64,000 bases of DNA from positions 3,173,501 through 3,237,500 of the forward strand of contig JAQMRL010000011.1 in the NCBI GenBank assembly GCA_035578175.1, written 5' to 3'. Numbering within the stretch: the stretch's first letter is position 1; each line of letters begins with the position of its first letter. Position numbers and translations under genes: made by a program. Shown piece by piece: positions 31,606-43,759 of this stretch. Source of the DNA: Catonia carolina. Its lineage: Eukaryota; Arthropoda; Insecta; Hemiptera; Achilidae. A model generated the notes under the pieces. It worked only from the letters and a program-made list of their open reading frames with translations, searched no databases and was not told where the DNA came from.

Positions 31606-32621
31606 ATCTCCGTTTTAATGCACCGAGAACCCGCCTTTCACTCTCTTTTATTCCGCTACACTACGATAACCCACGTGCCGCCATATTTTGCCCAGAAGTT
31701 ATGATAAGAGCTTACAGTAGCAAGACTTCCTGGCTGAAGCTCTTTTAAATTAGGATATTACACTGAAATATGTACAGGATAATTCATTAAGGCTTAAAAC
31801 TACTCTGTTAACAATATCCCGCTGAGATTCCCGGAAAGAATCTATGGCTTAACGAACTAGAGGAGACTGCAGATGAAGGCGAAGCATAGTGACCTAGATC
31901 ACAGCACAGAGCCAATTGACTTTCGTTAATCGTATCCTGTGTTGTCATGTTGTGGTCCCGCTGCGGATGACAGCCTAACAAAATGTCAGCTGGAGATCGG
32001 TGGAACGGAGTGTTACTTAGCGAAGGGGCAACCTCACAGCCGACCTTGGCTGTTATTGGCTAGATCTCATCTACAGTCTTTGGTTCGTTGGGGTTTTGTT
32101 AACTCTACGATACGCAATCAAGTGAAACTGTTCCGAATCCAAAATATTTATTTTCCTGATGACACTTCTAAAAGAGTGAAGAATACAGTATTGTTAAGTA
32201 AGAAATAATAATTTTACAAGCACATAAAAATATTGGTTAACGCTCGTGTTTATTAAAAAGGGATTTACCAATTTAAAATATATTTTAAAATCTTTTTATG
32301 AATTGTATAAATTTATGAAGTATTCATTTTGTATTATTTGTTTAATCATCTCTAGCTTTTTAAATTGCCGTATTGTAAAAAATACATCATTTGATATTTT
32401 TATTTGACTTTATTTTTATTTGAATAGCTTTCTGTAGGCATATATTTACTTTTTAATTGAAATTTTATCTACTTAAAATAAACGTAAATTTTTGCTTCAT
32501 TATACATTTTTTTATTGAAGCTTTATTACTTCCCTGTGACGTAAAACCAACCGTTATTATATTTTATTCTTCGTTTCTCTTTTTTTTTGTAAAATTATTT
32601 TATAAATTTGTGCGGTATAAA
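31606..32621. other. Spacer with an unrecognised GC-richer patch
   Basis: 31860-32110 is less AT-rich and holds an 89-codon open frame (31939-32208) with no family match I can name and no splice or promoter context. The remainder is AT-rich. Confidence 0.35.
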
Positions 32622-32795
32622 ATGCCCATAACGGACAGGTGGAGTGTCAAATTATTTACACTCAATCATTTCGTTGCAGGGCTAAAATAAATAGTTCTGT
32701 GTCTTATCACATGGTCAGCCAATTAAATGACAATCATTTAAGAACCGTAGAGGTAGAGGTGTAAAAGACACTAATCAGTGTTGTCTCCTCTGTAA
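32622..32795 (+). mobile_element. SINE-1 head fragment
   Basis: Covers the head (GCCCATAACGGACAGGTGG) to the 'CTCCTCTG' block, then stops. The 3' half is absent. Confidence 0.8.
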
Positions 32796-32959
32796 AGAGA
32801 AATGTATTTTTCTACAACATGTGAAATAAATTTTCTTATTCTTATTCAATCTTTGAAATTACAGCTTAATAAATCCTTACCAAATCCAATATGGATCTAC
32901 AGAAAACACATATTCTCTAAATATAATTTTCTTTGGCATCAGGATGGTCTTTGGCATCA

Positions 32960-33290
32960 GAAACAGTTCTGTTTCTTATCACATGGTCAGCCAATTAAAT
33001 GACTGAATCATTTAAGGACAGAAGAGGTAGAGGTGTAAAAGACACTAATCAGAGTTATCTCCTCTGAAAGTAATGAATTTTGTTATACAACCAGACCGTG
33101 TGGTGAATGAAGTGAAGGTGTCATTTGCAGATTAGAAAATATGTGCTTTTTAGAGGGTCCGGCATGCTGATAAGTATACTTTTCCACTCAGTGAGGAAGG
33201 CAATTGTAAACCACCTCACTCCTCAATTTACTTAGTAAAACCTCTACAGGTTAAAACCAGCCTTTTGTCTGATGACCTATCGACAATAAC
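32960..33290 (+). mobile_element. SINE-1 copy lacking the head
   Basis: Starts at 'GAAACAGTTCTGTTTCTTAT' and runs to the tail 'GATGACCTATCGACAATAAC'. It partly overlaps in content with the head fragment 165 bp upstream. The pair is therefore two insertions or a partial duplication, not one split copy. Confidence 0.8.
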
Positions 33291-34242
33291 GTTTTAAATT
33301 TGTTTGTATTTTCTTTAAATAATTGAGATATTTTAAGTGAATCCATTTTATAAATCATTGATTTGAAAAAAACATGTTACAGTATTTTGAATTGAACACT
33401 GTTTACAAGAGAACATATTAAATAATAAAATTTAATTAGTGTTGCGCTCAAATATTCCGCAATTATTTTGTTTGGTATCATATTGGCTTGGGGCAGGTAC
33501 AGTTCAATTTAGATCTTCTTTTCTTTATTCAGAAGCCACTGCAATTGTACGTTAATACAACTAGAAGTATTTATGTAAATGTAAGTGTATAACGTCCTGT
33601 TTTTGTCTCGATTAAGGAAGTCATCGAGTAAGGAGCATTTGAGTGTGTTTTATACAAGATATCATTCCATTGTCTCTTTAATCTTGATTGCAGATTTTGT
33701 AGTTGGTGTAGTAGTGTGACATTTTTTTTATTTTTATATATTTGCGTGATTAATTAATCTTGAATAAAAATGAGTGTATAATATTTATGTTTGTACATAC
33801 TGTATATATGTAAAAGTCTCAATATATTGAGACTTCTACAGTTATGATGTAACAGAATTTCGTACGTTGTAGGAACGTTGAATGAAACGTAAAAAAAATT
33901 ATTTAAAAATCAAAATCTTGTTACATTTTATTTGTTTCACCGAACCTTAGTTAAAAGCTACGTACAATAACTTAGGCCGAATTTGATAATTATTATAATA
34001 ATTACTGTTTGTTTAGGTAATTATAGCTTTTTGTTTAATATGTAAATGTGATTTACAGCTACACAGATAGTTCACAATATTAAAAATAACACTCAATTAT
34101 ATAATATAAAACGTTAAAATAAAGTAGATCTTGATTTACCGTGGTAAAGTCTCCGAACTTCAGAAAAAGGGTAAGGGAATTTATGTATTTGTATATGTAC
34201 AGTGATCCTATGTACTTCATTAGGATTTACAATAGGACGTTC
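33291..34242. other. AT-rich spacer
   Basis: No gene. A 'CTCAATATATTGAG' palindrome lies at about 33819. Confidence 0.4.
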
Positions 34243-34633
34243 TGCCCATAACAGGCAGGTGGCGTGTTAAAATTATTTGTACTCGATCTGTTAGTTATAG
34301 GGCTACAAAAATTATTTCCGTTTCTTATCACATAGTCAGCTAGTTATATGACTGAACTATTTAAGAACAGAAGAGGTAGAGGTGTAAAAGACACTAGTCA
34401 GAGTTATCTCCTCTGAGAGTAATGAATTTTACCATACAGCCAGACCCTGGGGTGAATGAAGTAAAAGTGTCATTTGCAGGGTGAAAAGTAAATGCTTTTC
34501 AGAGGACTTGGCCTGCTGATAAGCATACTCTTCCTCTTAGTTAGGAAGACAATGGTAAACCACCTCACTCCTCGTTTTACTTAGTAAAGCTTCAGAGGTT
34601 CAAACCAGCCTTTCGGCTGATGACCTAAACAAG
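34243..34633 (+). mobile_element. SINE-1 copy
   Basis: A full-length copy from GCCCATAACAGGCAGGTGGC to GATGACCTAAACAA. No clear flanking duplication. Confidence 0.85.
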
Positions 34634-35840
34634 TTATTGTATCTTGATGGTGAATGTACTTAACTCTAAAAGTTCATGTCCTCTAAAAAGTTTTGTTTTT
34701 GGCCTATTCTGTAAAGTTATTCGGAAAATCCTTGAAAGTTATTCACTGTTCTACCACCTCAGGTTCACTTTCTATATCGTCCCTGACATAAAAATTTAAC
34801 AGGGTTATTAACTGGGAACTGGGAACGTAGTCTACAGCTTGTTATAAACAGGGTGAAATAATAAATAATGAAGATTTAATTCTGGATAATATTGTCGTAA
34901 TCCTTATTTAACGACTCATTGTTTTAATGGCCATTAAAAGTTCCTTACATTTTCGATAGAATGTTAAATTTAAAGTACAATTTAATAAATGAATGAATGT
35001 TGTTCAGTGATTAGCCTGTAAAGAAGGTAGTCAAAACTCATAGTAATGGCCCAATTATAACAAAATAGCACGGAATTTGCTCTTTTATTAAAAATATGCC
35101 GTTTAGTTTAACACAAAACCATACAGGATGTAGCAAAAGTAACTTACCCTTTTGTAACTTTGTAGATTCTGTATTGGAAAATGAAACTCGAGGAATGTTC
35201 CTGCTTCAAAAGTTATAGTGGTAGAATGTTTCTATCGATCCACTTAATTCAACAATTTTCGTACCTTCTCCCAAAGAGAAACATACATAAATTTTAATTA
35301 CGAATGTTACAGTTTTTAACGTAGGTAATTTTAAATTAAAAAAGTAAACAATATTTTTTATTTCAGTATTTAATTTTTGTTATGATCAATTAATTTTTTA
35401 TTTGTGGAACTATTTGAATCCAATTTTACTTTTAAAACAATTCAATAAAGGTAAATTGTATTTTGTGTAATGATTAGGAAAGATTTGGTCCTGAATGGAT
35501 CAAGGTTTTTAATAGATAATTTCTTTAGTCGGATTTTGGTACATCTTTTTGGGAATTTTTTTCAGCCATGATAAATGTTCTTGAGAAACTAAAATTCACA
35601 AATTACAGTACACTTAATTCGTACTTAATATGACGTTCTTAAAAGAGGTTTTTATGTCACGGAATCCTAGAGTGAAAAATTAAGGGAAGGCGCAGACGTG
35701 GACGCAGGAAATTCTCATGATTAGAAAATATTAGAGATTTGAAAAATGTTTTTTGCAAACTCTTTTGATAGTTTTTTAAGTGTTGTTCATTATGGAAAGA
35801 CCTTTACCAGAATTGTAAAATCCTCACAAATGGAGTTGAT
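34634..35840. other. AT-rich spacer
   Basis: No gene or recognised repeat. Confidence 0.45.
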
Positions 35841-35853
35841 ATTCTAAGAAGAA

Positions 35854-36242
35854 TTCCCATAACAGGCTGGTGGAGTGTTAAAGTAATTGCACTCGATCTG
35901 CAGGTTCCAGGGCTACAAAAAATAGTTCTATTTCTTAACACATGGTCAGCCAATTAATTGACTGAATCATTTAAGAACAGAAGAGGTAGAGTTATAAAAG
36001 ACACTAGTCAGTTATCTCCTCTGAGAGTAATGAATTTCACTATACAGCCAGACCCTGTGGTGAATGAAGTAAAGGTGTCATTTCCAAGGTGGAAAGTATG
36101 TGCTTTTCGGAGGGCCTGGCATGCTGATAAGCATACTCTTGCATCTCAGTGAGGAAGGCAAGGTAAACCACTTCACTCCTCGTTTTACTTAGTAAAACCT
36201 CTAGAGGTTCATACCAGCCTTTCGACTATTGACCTAAACAAC
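35854..36242 (+). mobile_element. SINE-1 copy with 13-bp target duplication
   Basis: ATTCTAAGAAGAA is found at 35841-35853 and 36243-36255. This fixes the element at 389 bp from TTCCCATAACAGG to GACCTAAACAAC. Confidence 0.95.
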
Positions 36243-36255
36243 ATTCTAAGAAGAA

Positions 36256-37548
36256 GAAAATGAAGAAATTACTGGAATATTCATCATGTGAAGGAGAATG
36301 TTTAGTTCGTTCACTTATCCTGCTGGTTCCAGGGACATTAATTACGTAAATTTTCTTCTTTCAATGATTTCTGTTAACTTTGAATTCCTGAAGAAATTAA
36401 AAAGAAACTAAAAATTATTCTGTTTATTTTAGAGTGATAAAATTTATTTGTACCCCTTTCATATTCTGTTTTCGTTTAAATTATTTTGTTTTGTGTTTTT
36501 TTTTTAATTATCGTTCTCCATCTTCTCCATGGCCATTCCAACGGATTCCATCGTAGGCTGATGCTTTTCAGCAATTGTTTTGGAGACGGCTGCTCACAAT
36601 ATGTTTAATTTGGGAAAACAACTTCGTTCTTCTTTGTTAAAGTAGCCAACAGAAGGAAAACGCTATCTTGATTATTATAGTTTTATAAGTGCTAACATGG
36701 CACCCTTTTACAGCTCTCAAAAATCTCATCTCGCTTTGAACACTCGTAATATTTCTTACTCATTTATCAACTTTCCGAGTTATGTAAAATGGTTGGTGTT
36801 GTCATGAACTTATATATTTAATTTTTGCGCCATTTTAAGTACGATTCAAAAATATAATTTATTTAAATCTGTATAATGATGTCAAAATATTTTTGATTAA
36901 CTTACTTTTGAAGGTTGAGTTGATTGATGGATTTAATATAAAAATGATAGATCCTTTAGACGTAGGGCCATTCGAAAATTCCATTTCCTCACATTGCATC
37001 GGGTCGTTTAAAAGTAGGGAAAATGTTCCCTATTTTTTTTAACACCGAGTGTAAGAGAGATCTTAAAATGGGAGGAAATTTAAGGGAAGCTATTGAAACC
37101 AACAAGGCGAGGATTTTATGGGTGTTATAAGCCAAAGCGAATGAGAGGGATCGCTGCTGTTAAATTGTTTTGTAAGAGATTATTACAGTCATGTTTTTTT
37201 CTTTACTGAATGGGCTTTTTCAGCGAGCTTACTTAAATTTAGTCCATACAAATTGAAAGAACTTGCTGTACCAGCTACAAAATTGAATCGTTAAACGAAA
37301 AGAAATACTGTATGTGTAGAGGAAATAAATTGTTTTCAATATTGTTAAAGTTGATAAAAATAATACAAGGGAATAAGTTTACAACAGTTTGATTAAGTTC
37401 TTCAATATCTTTCAATCTATTAAAAAGGATATTACGTTCATTTAAAATTAAATTATTATTACTTAAATGGTATGCCTATTAAAAGAATTGTAATTTTACG
37501 TACATATTATTTTCTAATTAAATTTTTATTATCAATTCTGATATATTT
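36256..37548. other. AT-rich spacer with a small exon-like minus frame
   Basis: At about 36509-36590 the minus strand reads AVSKTIAEKHQPTMESVG... to a stop after a possible AG acceptor (GTGAGCAG). It is less AT-rich than its surroundings. No family is recognised and no partner exon is proven. Otherwise nothing was seen. Confidence 0.3.
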
Positions 37549-37620
37549 AGCTGACCGTGTGGTAAGAAACAACTATTTTTTGTAGCCCTGAAACTAGCAG
37601 ATCGAGTAAAAATAATTTAA

Positions 37621-38180
37621 CCCTTTCATTACCAACGTCCGCAAAAAAGGACGTCGATATATTTTACGTAGTGACAACATCTGGTTTAACGGACGTCCAT
37701 AAGTCATGCATTTAACGTCCAGATGACCGAACATTTCCAAAAAACTTTTAAACAAAAATAAATGGAATAATGTATTTTAAAACCGCCTTCGTGGCGTAGT
37801 AACTAGCGCGAAAGTACAAAGCGAAAGTTTCCGGGTTCGATTTCCGGCTAGGGTCTATAAATTTTAACACGTTAAAACCACCGTTAAGTTAACAAAACCC
37901 ACAGTATTTGCTAATGACCAAGCTATCGATGCAACTTTAATAAACTAAAAAATATATTATGAATATTTTTAGTGTTAGAACGATTTCTTTTTTATGAACA
38001 CAATAAAAATTAATTTTTTATAGGAAATTTTATTTTTTTGCAACGTTGAAATTTTGGCGGCAATGGCAGGCTTTACGCCTGCAAGTGTTCGAGTTAAGGG
38101 CTGGCCCTTTTTGTACACCCTTTTTCAAATTAAATGGCATTTTAAATCAAACTTTTAATATTGTTTTGGTACTAAAAGGG
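37621..38180. mobile_element. piggyBac-like non-autonomous element, 560 bp
   Basis: Perfect TTAA duplications lie at 37617-37620 and 38181-38184. The inverted ends are left CCCTTTCATTACCAACG and reverse complement of right CCCTTTTAGTACCAAAAC. CCC-starting ends plus TTAA are the signature of piggyBac. Near the left end, ACGTCC/GGACGT motifs recur at 37635, 37649, 37691 (palindrome GGACGTCC) and 37715. No transposase frame. It carries a SINE-2. Confidence 0.85.
37782..37950 (+). mobile_element. SINE-2, tRNA-derived, inside the piggyBac-like element
   Basis: Box A-like GTGGCGTAGTAACTAGCGC and box B-like GGGTTCGATTTCC, then the SINE-2 body and the tail 'GATGCAACTTTAATAAAC'. It must be younger than, or carried along with, the piggyBac-like element. 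Confidence 0.8.
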
Positions 38181-38303
38181 TTAACACTGCACCTGCCTGT
38201 TACGGCATTGCATTTATTATCTACATTTTACAATAAATCTACTAATTTGAAACATTGTCTTTTATCAAATTATCGTACTTACATATAATTTATATTGCAA
38301 TTG

Positions 38304-38613
38304 AAATATATTTCTAACCTACAGAATACGGTAACAGAAAACACTTACCAATGTTTACAGCGCTTTCGTGTATCTTGTACACATCTTTAATAAATTAAAA
38401 TTCTTAAAAAAAAATTTTTCACATAAAAATTTAAAACTTCCTACTCTTACCTACTCTTAATTCCTACTCTTAATTTTTTGATAAGGAATTCTTTATCGAA
38501 AAATTTTTAAAGAATTTTTATTTACTGAAGATGTGTACAAGATACACGAAAGCGCTATAAACATTGGGAAGTGTTTTCTGTTACCGTATTCTGGTGGTTA
38601 GGAATATATATTT
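38304..38613. mobile_element. Foldback/MITE-like 310-bp inverted repeat
   Basis: Arms of about 100 bp: AGAATACGGTAACAGAAAAC, then AATGTTTACAGCGCTTTCG and TGTATCTTGTACACATCTT on the left. Matching reversed blocks lie at 38530-38600. A short AT-rich centre has tandem 'CCTACTCTTA' units. No ORF and no certain target duplication. Confidence 0.75.
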
Positions 38614-38690
38614 ATATTTTAAATAATACGGCTGTTTATAATCCTACATAGGATGTTTGATAAAATAAAAATTAATTTATATTATAGAGT

Positions 38691-38850
38691 TTTTTTTTGG
38701 TTTAACGTCCCACTGTTCTACAATTACTGCTAATTCAGACGGTGAAGGATGAAATTATTTTTTGTAACGTATAAAAATATGCCTTGCATGAATGGGATTC
38801 GAACCAAAGACCGCATATTGAGAGGTGAGCACGTTACCAGACTATATTAT
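38691..38850 (-). mobile_element. SINE-3, tRNA-derived
   Basis: The T run and GGTTTAACGTCCCACTGTTC mark the reversed 3' end. The reversed box B 'GGGATTCGAACC' lies at about 38808. It shares its tail with 7546 and 60.3 kb. Confidence 0.7.
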
Positions 38851-40139
38851 ATAGTTGATAATAAAATTCTGTCGTTTTTCTAGGGTTTGTTAAAACCAAC
38901 ACGTTCATACATGCTGTCAATTGTTTGGCGTCTGTTTACTATTGGGGACAATTAGAAGTAGTTTGTACATTATAGTCGTCTTGGGATATCGCTCTTATTA
39001 CGGTTAGACTACGTCCTGGGTTTATCTATGCCTGTATGTAACAAACACTCTAATACTATTTTTGTTTCCTTTATTTCTTTTTTATCATTTCCTAGCATGC
39101 AGCTATTTCAATTAATTCTTACTTCAGAAAACAGTTTGCATAATCGTATGTTTACCAACTGTCTTTTATTTTTTATTTTTTGTCTTGGTCACTTTTGCTA
39201 ATATTTCGCTGTCATATGTAACTTGTGGTTGTATGACTGTTTTGTAGTGTTTAATTTTTGTTTGTATAGATGAGTATTTTTTGTTGTATACATTTTTGGT
39301 TATTTATTTATGTATTTTCCGCTTATTTTATTTTATTATTGGTTTGCTAGCTCTCAGAAAAACAAACGTGAGAACGTGTACTAGAAACAAGAATTGTATC
39401 ACTTTATTCCATCCACCCAATGCTAACCTAATTTTTTTTCTCATTGCCTTTCGTAATACGTATTCTTCTGAGTTTATGTATTTTTTATGTTCATTGTTTA
39501 ATTAAATAAGTTTGATAATACATTATTGTATAATTTTAGTGTGTGTAAACTACAATTTAATCTACTTTAAAGAAGTAATAAAATATTTTATTCTTTAGTA
39601 AAAGTACAGTATTTTTTGTAGTGGAAAGCAGCCTAGTTGCTGTAATTACAAGTTACCGCACTGAGCTGCATAGAATTTAATTCTTACTTACATTACTTAC
39701 TTACTTAAAGCGGATTGCCTTGCAGTAATAAACCTTCGTCCTTGATCTTCAGTTAAATTTAACTTCGTAACGTCAGTTGAGTTTATTACACTTTAAATTT
39801 CTAACATCAAATAATCCGACTAGTCATTTTTAATTATTTCTGTCATTTATTGACGTTATGCCTCCGTTTTCCTTTTCGTTTATGTCTGTATGTCTTATGA
39901 ACCGAAATCTAAATTCTTAAATCATTACACTGTTTTATTGTGCGATTAAACTTTTTTAACATGCTTATATTGGAGATTTTAATCTATATTAACATTCTTC
40001 GTTGTTGGTTAATTATGAAAATATTCCGGTCATTTACATCGCTTATTATTCAATTATTGTATAGCTACATTTTTTCTCCATTGTCAAATTTTATTTTTTA
40101 ATTATATTTTGTTTTTATTAATTATTTTGACAGTTTTTT
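38851..40139. other. AT-rich spacer
   Basis: T-rich with open frames that look random. Nothing is supported. Confidence 0.45.
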
Positions 40140-40920
40140 TTGTCTTCAGTCTCTCGACTGGTTTGATGCAGTTCTCCAAGCTGTTTAATCTTGCGCAAGT
40201 CTTTTTATAACTACATACCTGTAACACCCTACATCTTTTGTAATTTGCTTTATATATTCTAACCTTTGCCTCCCCCTACAAATCACTCCCTCAATATTAC
40301 CCTCCATTATTGATAGACTAATACCTGGATGTCTTAGGATATGCCCCACTAGCCTATCCCTTCTTTGGTAATATGCTTCCATATACTTCTTTTATCATTT
40401 ACTCGCCTAAGAACCTCTAAATAACTTATTTTGTCCACCCACATAATCTTTAACATTTTTCTATGACACCACATGAAAAGCTTCTATCCTCTTTTTTCTA
40501 CAGCCCTTATCACCCATGTTTCACTCCCGTATAATGTTACACTCCAAACATAGTATTTTAAGTAATTTTTCCTAATCTTAAAGTCAATGTTTGTAGTCAG
40601 TAAGCTGTTTTTATTTTAAAGGCTTGTCTAGCTTGAGTAATCCTACGTTTGTTATCACTTTTGCTTCTACCATCCTTTGTTATTTTACTCCCTAGATAGC
40701 GGAATTCCCCAACTTTCTCTATGTTTTCGTTGTTTACTTTTAAATTTTCCATCTCTTCTGAACTACTCATGCTGCTGTACAACACTTTCGTTTTGTTCTT
40801 ATTGATTTTTATAATGTAATCCTTTCTTACGATCTCATCCATTCCATTTAAGATATCTTTTAGTCTTTCTTTGTCTCGGCTAATACTACTATATCATCGG
40901 AGACCGTTTTTATAAACATG
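40140..40920 (-). pseudogene. LINE reverse transcriptase C-terminal half, decayed
   Basis: Minus-strand frames give the YADD-like 'TVSDDIVVLAET' (about 40890), then MDEIVRKDYIIKINKNKTKV, VGEFRYLGSKITKDGRSK and, further on, RRDRLVGHILRHPG. This order is that of RTE-type LINE C-termini. The 3' end contains 'TGGAGAACTGCATCAAACC', a 3'-UTR phrase common in insect LINEs. Frameshifts and stops abound, and the 5' part is missing. Confidence 0.75.
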
Positions 40921-40954
40921 TTAACTGTCGGTTTCTATGAACTATTTAAATTGT

Positions 40955-41638
40955 ATTTTTAATTTCTCGTGCTCTGTATGAATACATAGGGAAGGAAAGT
41001 ATTGTTTTCATTTCGATTTTTGAAACCGTGTTTTCACCGGAAATACACGTTTTCAGACCCCTTGAACTCAAAAACATTTTTTTTTTGATTGCTTTGTCTG
41101 TGAACAAAATATCCTAGGAATGGAATAGAGTACGAAACATGGAATTTTAGGCAGGTATCCCTACTACAAGTGGACCCGACACGAGCATTTTCATCAAAAC
41201 CGGTCAATCAAAAGTAGTATAATTTATTCGTGTGATTTTTCAGTTTTTCGGGATTCTCAAAAACGGCTCCCACGATTATGTCTAAATCATTTCATTTTCT
41301 GCATTTTTATGCTCTACAAGAAAAGGTAAGCGTGGTGTCTGCTGAAATTCTTGGGGAGCCTGTGCTCTTGAGATAAAAAAAATGGTTTTTTAAATATTAA
41401 TATGCATCTATGGGAAAAGGGTAAATAATTAAAGTTGTAGAAAATTTAAAAAACCTACACTAATATTACGAGCATTTTTTGTACTATGTCTAGTTTAGCG
41501 TCATTCACTCAAGATTAAAATTAGGTTATGTTTTTCTATTTAGATTGGTTACTAATAATTAAAAATAAGTTATAATTATCTATATTTACATTGGCAAGAG
41601 TAAGTCATAGAGTGTTTAACACCAGATTTTTATCATTA
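40955..41638 (+). repeat. GT-family repeat, copy E
   Basis: Runs from 'CTCGTGCTCTGTATGAATAC' to 'TTAACACCAGATTTT'. The GT run is lost and internal deletions are present. Confidence 0.75.
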
Positions 41639-42110
41639 AAATCTGAATTATAAATATTCTACAGTGTAACTTCTGTATTTTGTCATGAGCAGTACAGCTT
41701 AATAATCCTTGGGATTTCACAATTTTTCTTCTCTGGCTTTTTCAGGATCAGTTATTAAAATTTCTCAAAATCAATTTTTTCTTGGCTCAATACTCTAATC
41801 ATAATTTTTTTTATTAATCTTGATTATTTCTTCAGTTATGTATTTAATTACTTGAGCGCATTAATTGATAAGTTCGGGATGCAACCTAACGTCTCCATGT
41901 TCTAAAATCTTCCAAACATCGTTACAGATCTGATTGACTTGAAATATCGACTCGGTTCTTAGATTACGATTACAGAAATTGTCGGTTACGTTTTTTGTTT
42001 TTAATTTTGAATCTAAAACTATGTACTACTATAAAAAAAAAACTTGAATAAATGACAGTAATTAGTTAAACGTGGAAGAAGGGGTCTTGATTTCTTAAAA
42101 GAGGTGCTTC
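41639..42110. other. AT-rich spacer
   Basis: No feature recognised. Confidence 0.4.
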
Positions 42111-42278
42111 TTATTATATCCCTGAAAAGGTACCCTGTTACTGCGTTTAAAAATTTAATCTTTGAATGAAGACGCACAATCTCTCTCTCTCTCTCTCTCT
42201 CATTTAAAGTCTGTTTAACTGTTTTGTCATTAGTGATTACTATTGGTTAAGAAACATATAGTAATTTTGTTGTCGTTT
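42111..42278 (+). repeat. 168-bp direct repeat, copy 1
   Basis: Starts TTATTATATCCCTGAAAAGG, contains a CT microsatellite, and ends GTAATTTTGTTGTCGTTT. Nearly identical to 43033-43206 (CT-run length and about one substitution differ). Its last 10 bases are the tail of the adjoining SINE-1. Confidence 0.9.
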
Positions 42279-42667
42279 AGTTCATCAGCCGAAAGGTTGG
42301 TTTGAATCTCTTGAGGCTTTACTAAGTTAAACGAGGTTATGGTGGTTTACCATTGCCTTCCTTACTAGGAAAGTGGAAAAGTCTGCTTATCAACATATCA
42401 GGGCCTCTGAAAAGCAGCTACTTACCACCTTGCAAATGACACCTTTACTTCATTCACCACAGGGTCTAACTGTAGTATAATGATATTCCTTACTCTAAGA
42501 GTAGATAACTCGACTAGTGTCTTTTACACCTACTTCTTCTGTTCTTAAATGCTTCAGTCATATAATTGGCTGACCATAAGATAAGAAATAGATTATTTTT
42601 TTGCAGCCCTGAAATCAGAAAAATGAGTGGAAATAATATAACACTCCACCTGTCTGTAATGAGCATG
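42269..42667 (-). mobile_element. SINE-1 copy with 10-bp target duplication
   Basis: TAGTAATTTT lies at 42259-42268 and 42668-42677. Reversed copy with tail GTTGTCGTTTAGTTCATCAG and the head near 42655. Confidence 0.85.
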
Positions 42668-42718
42668 TAGTAATTTTATGTTACAATATTTATAACTGTT
42701 TTATCGGATGTCATTTAA

Positions 42719-43012
42719 GCATAGATATTCTTAATATGAGCATAGATATTCTTAATATGAGCATAGATATTTTAAATATGAGCATAGATATTCTTAATAT
42801 GAGCATAGATATTTTAAACATGAGCATAGATATTCTTAATATGAGCATAGATATTCTTAATATGAGCATAGATAGTCTTAATATGAGCATATATATTCTT
42901 AATATGAGCATAGATATTTTAAATATGAGCATAGATATTCTTAATATGAGCATAGATAGTCTTAATATGAGCATAGATATTCTTAATATGAGGATAGATA
43001 GTCTTTAATATG
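42719..43012 (+). repeat. Minisatellite, 21-bp unit, 14 copies
   Basis: Unit GCATAGATATTCTTAATATG plus A. All changes keep the length (one late unit gains a T). It is open in several frames on both strands (MSIDILN and similar heptads), which reflects the 21-bp period and is not evidence of a gene. Confidence 0.95.
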
Positions 43013-43032
43013 ATTTATCCGTTAACCCTAGG

Positions 43033-43206
43033 TTATTATATCCCTGAAAAGGTACCCTGTTACTGCGTTTAAAAATTTAATCTTTGAATGAAGACGCACA
43101 ATCTCTCTCTCTCTCTCTCTCTCTTTCTCATTTAAAGTCTTTTTAACTGTTTTGTCATTAGTGATTACTATTGGTTAAGAAACATATAGTAATTTTGTTG
43201 TCGTTT
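43033..43206 (+). repeat. 168-bp direct repeat, copy 2 (174 bp)
   Basis: Downstream partner of 42111-42278, at a distance of 922 bp. It includes the 10-bp SINE-1 tail piece GTTGTCGTTT but no SINE follows. Confidence 0.9.
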
Positions 43207-43759
43207 TGTGTCTTGTTAATTGTTTAATTGTTTTTTGCAGTGACAAAATGCATATGTAAATCTTTTTCCGGGTAAAATTGACTCGCGTTCGTATACGTAC
43301 TGTGTAAATGTTTCCAGAAATAAACATGTTCATATTTACACCGTGTGATAAAAAAGGAAGCTGAAAACACAAAATTTATCCTGTATGCCAGTTGTCATTG
43401 CTTTTGTTTCGCTCATTCAAACTGAATTCATAATGTAATTTTCACTTCATGAGACTGTGTCACTCGTTGTCATTTAAGTCTATTAAAGCACTGAACTTTG
43501 TAGGTTAAATTTACCACGAATCTTTCTCGACAAATCGGTATTTAACAGGAGAAATGTTCATATCCTGTTTTGAAAATATACAATTTCTGTGTTCCCTTTT
43601 TACGTACTACCTAATTTTTTAAAACATAATTTTCAGAATTCAGTTTTTTGTGAAAATTTTTTGAATATTTTTATGACATACATTCACATTCTGATATATA
43701 TTTCAAATAAATAATGAATCATTAATAATTATTTTTGTTTTTAAATAAATTATAAACAA
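43207..43759. other. AT-rich spacer
   Basis: No feature recognised. Confidence 0.4.

Larger units (their letters stand above)
37549..38206 (-). mobile_element. SINE-1 head, split by a TTAA element
   Basis: 37549-37620 and 38185-38206 are the two parts of one reversed SINE-1 head. When the insert and one TTAA are removed, the sequence reads 'AATAATTTAACACTGCACCT', as in other copies (AATAATTTTAACACTCCACCT). Confidence 0.85.

Noticed and set aside
32622..33290. One SINE-1 split by a 165-bp insertion
   Set aside because: The two pieces overlap in SINE content and no target duplication frames the middle part, so a simple split does not fit.
38690..38850. Candidate tRNA gene from box B-like GGGATTCGAACC (reverse)
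   Set aside because: No full cloverleaf can be drawn, and the sequence continues into the shared SINE-3 tail. It is a SINE. The same applies at 8.0, 37.8, 45.1, 57.1 and 60.2 kb.
42711..43008. MSIDILN/MLILRIS repeat proteins on both strands
   Set aside because: Artefact of the 21-bp tandem repeat, open in several frames at once.
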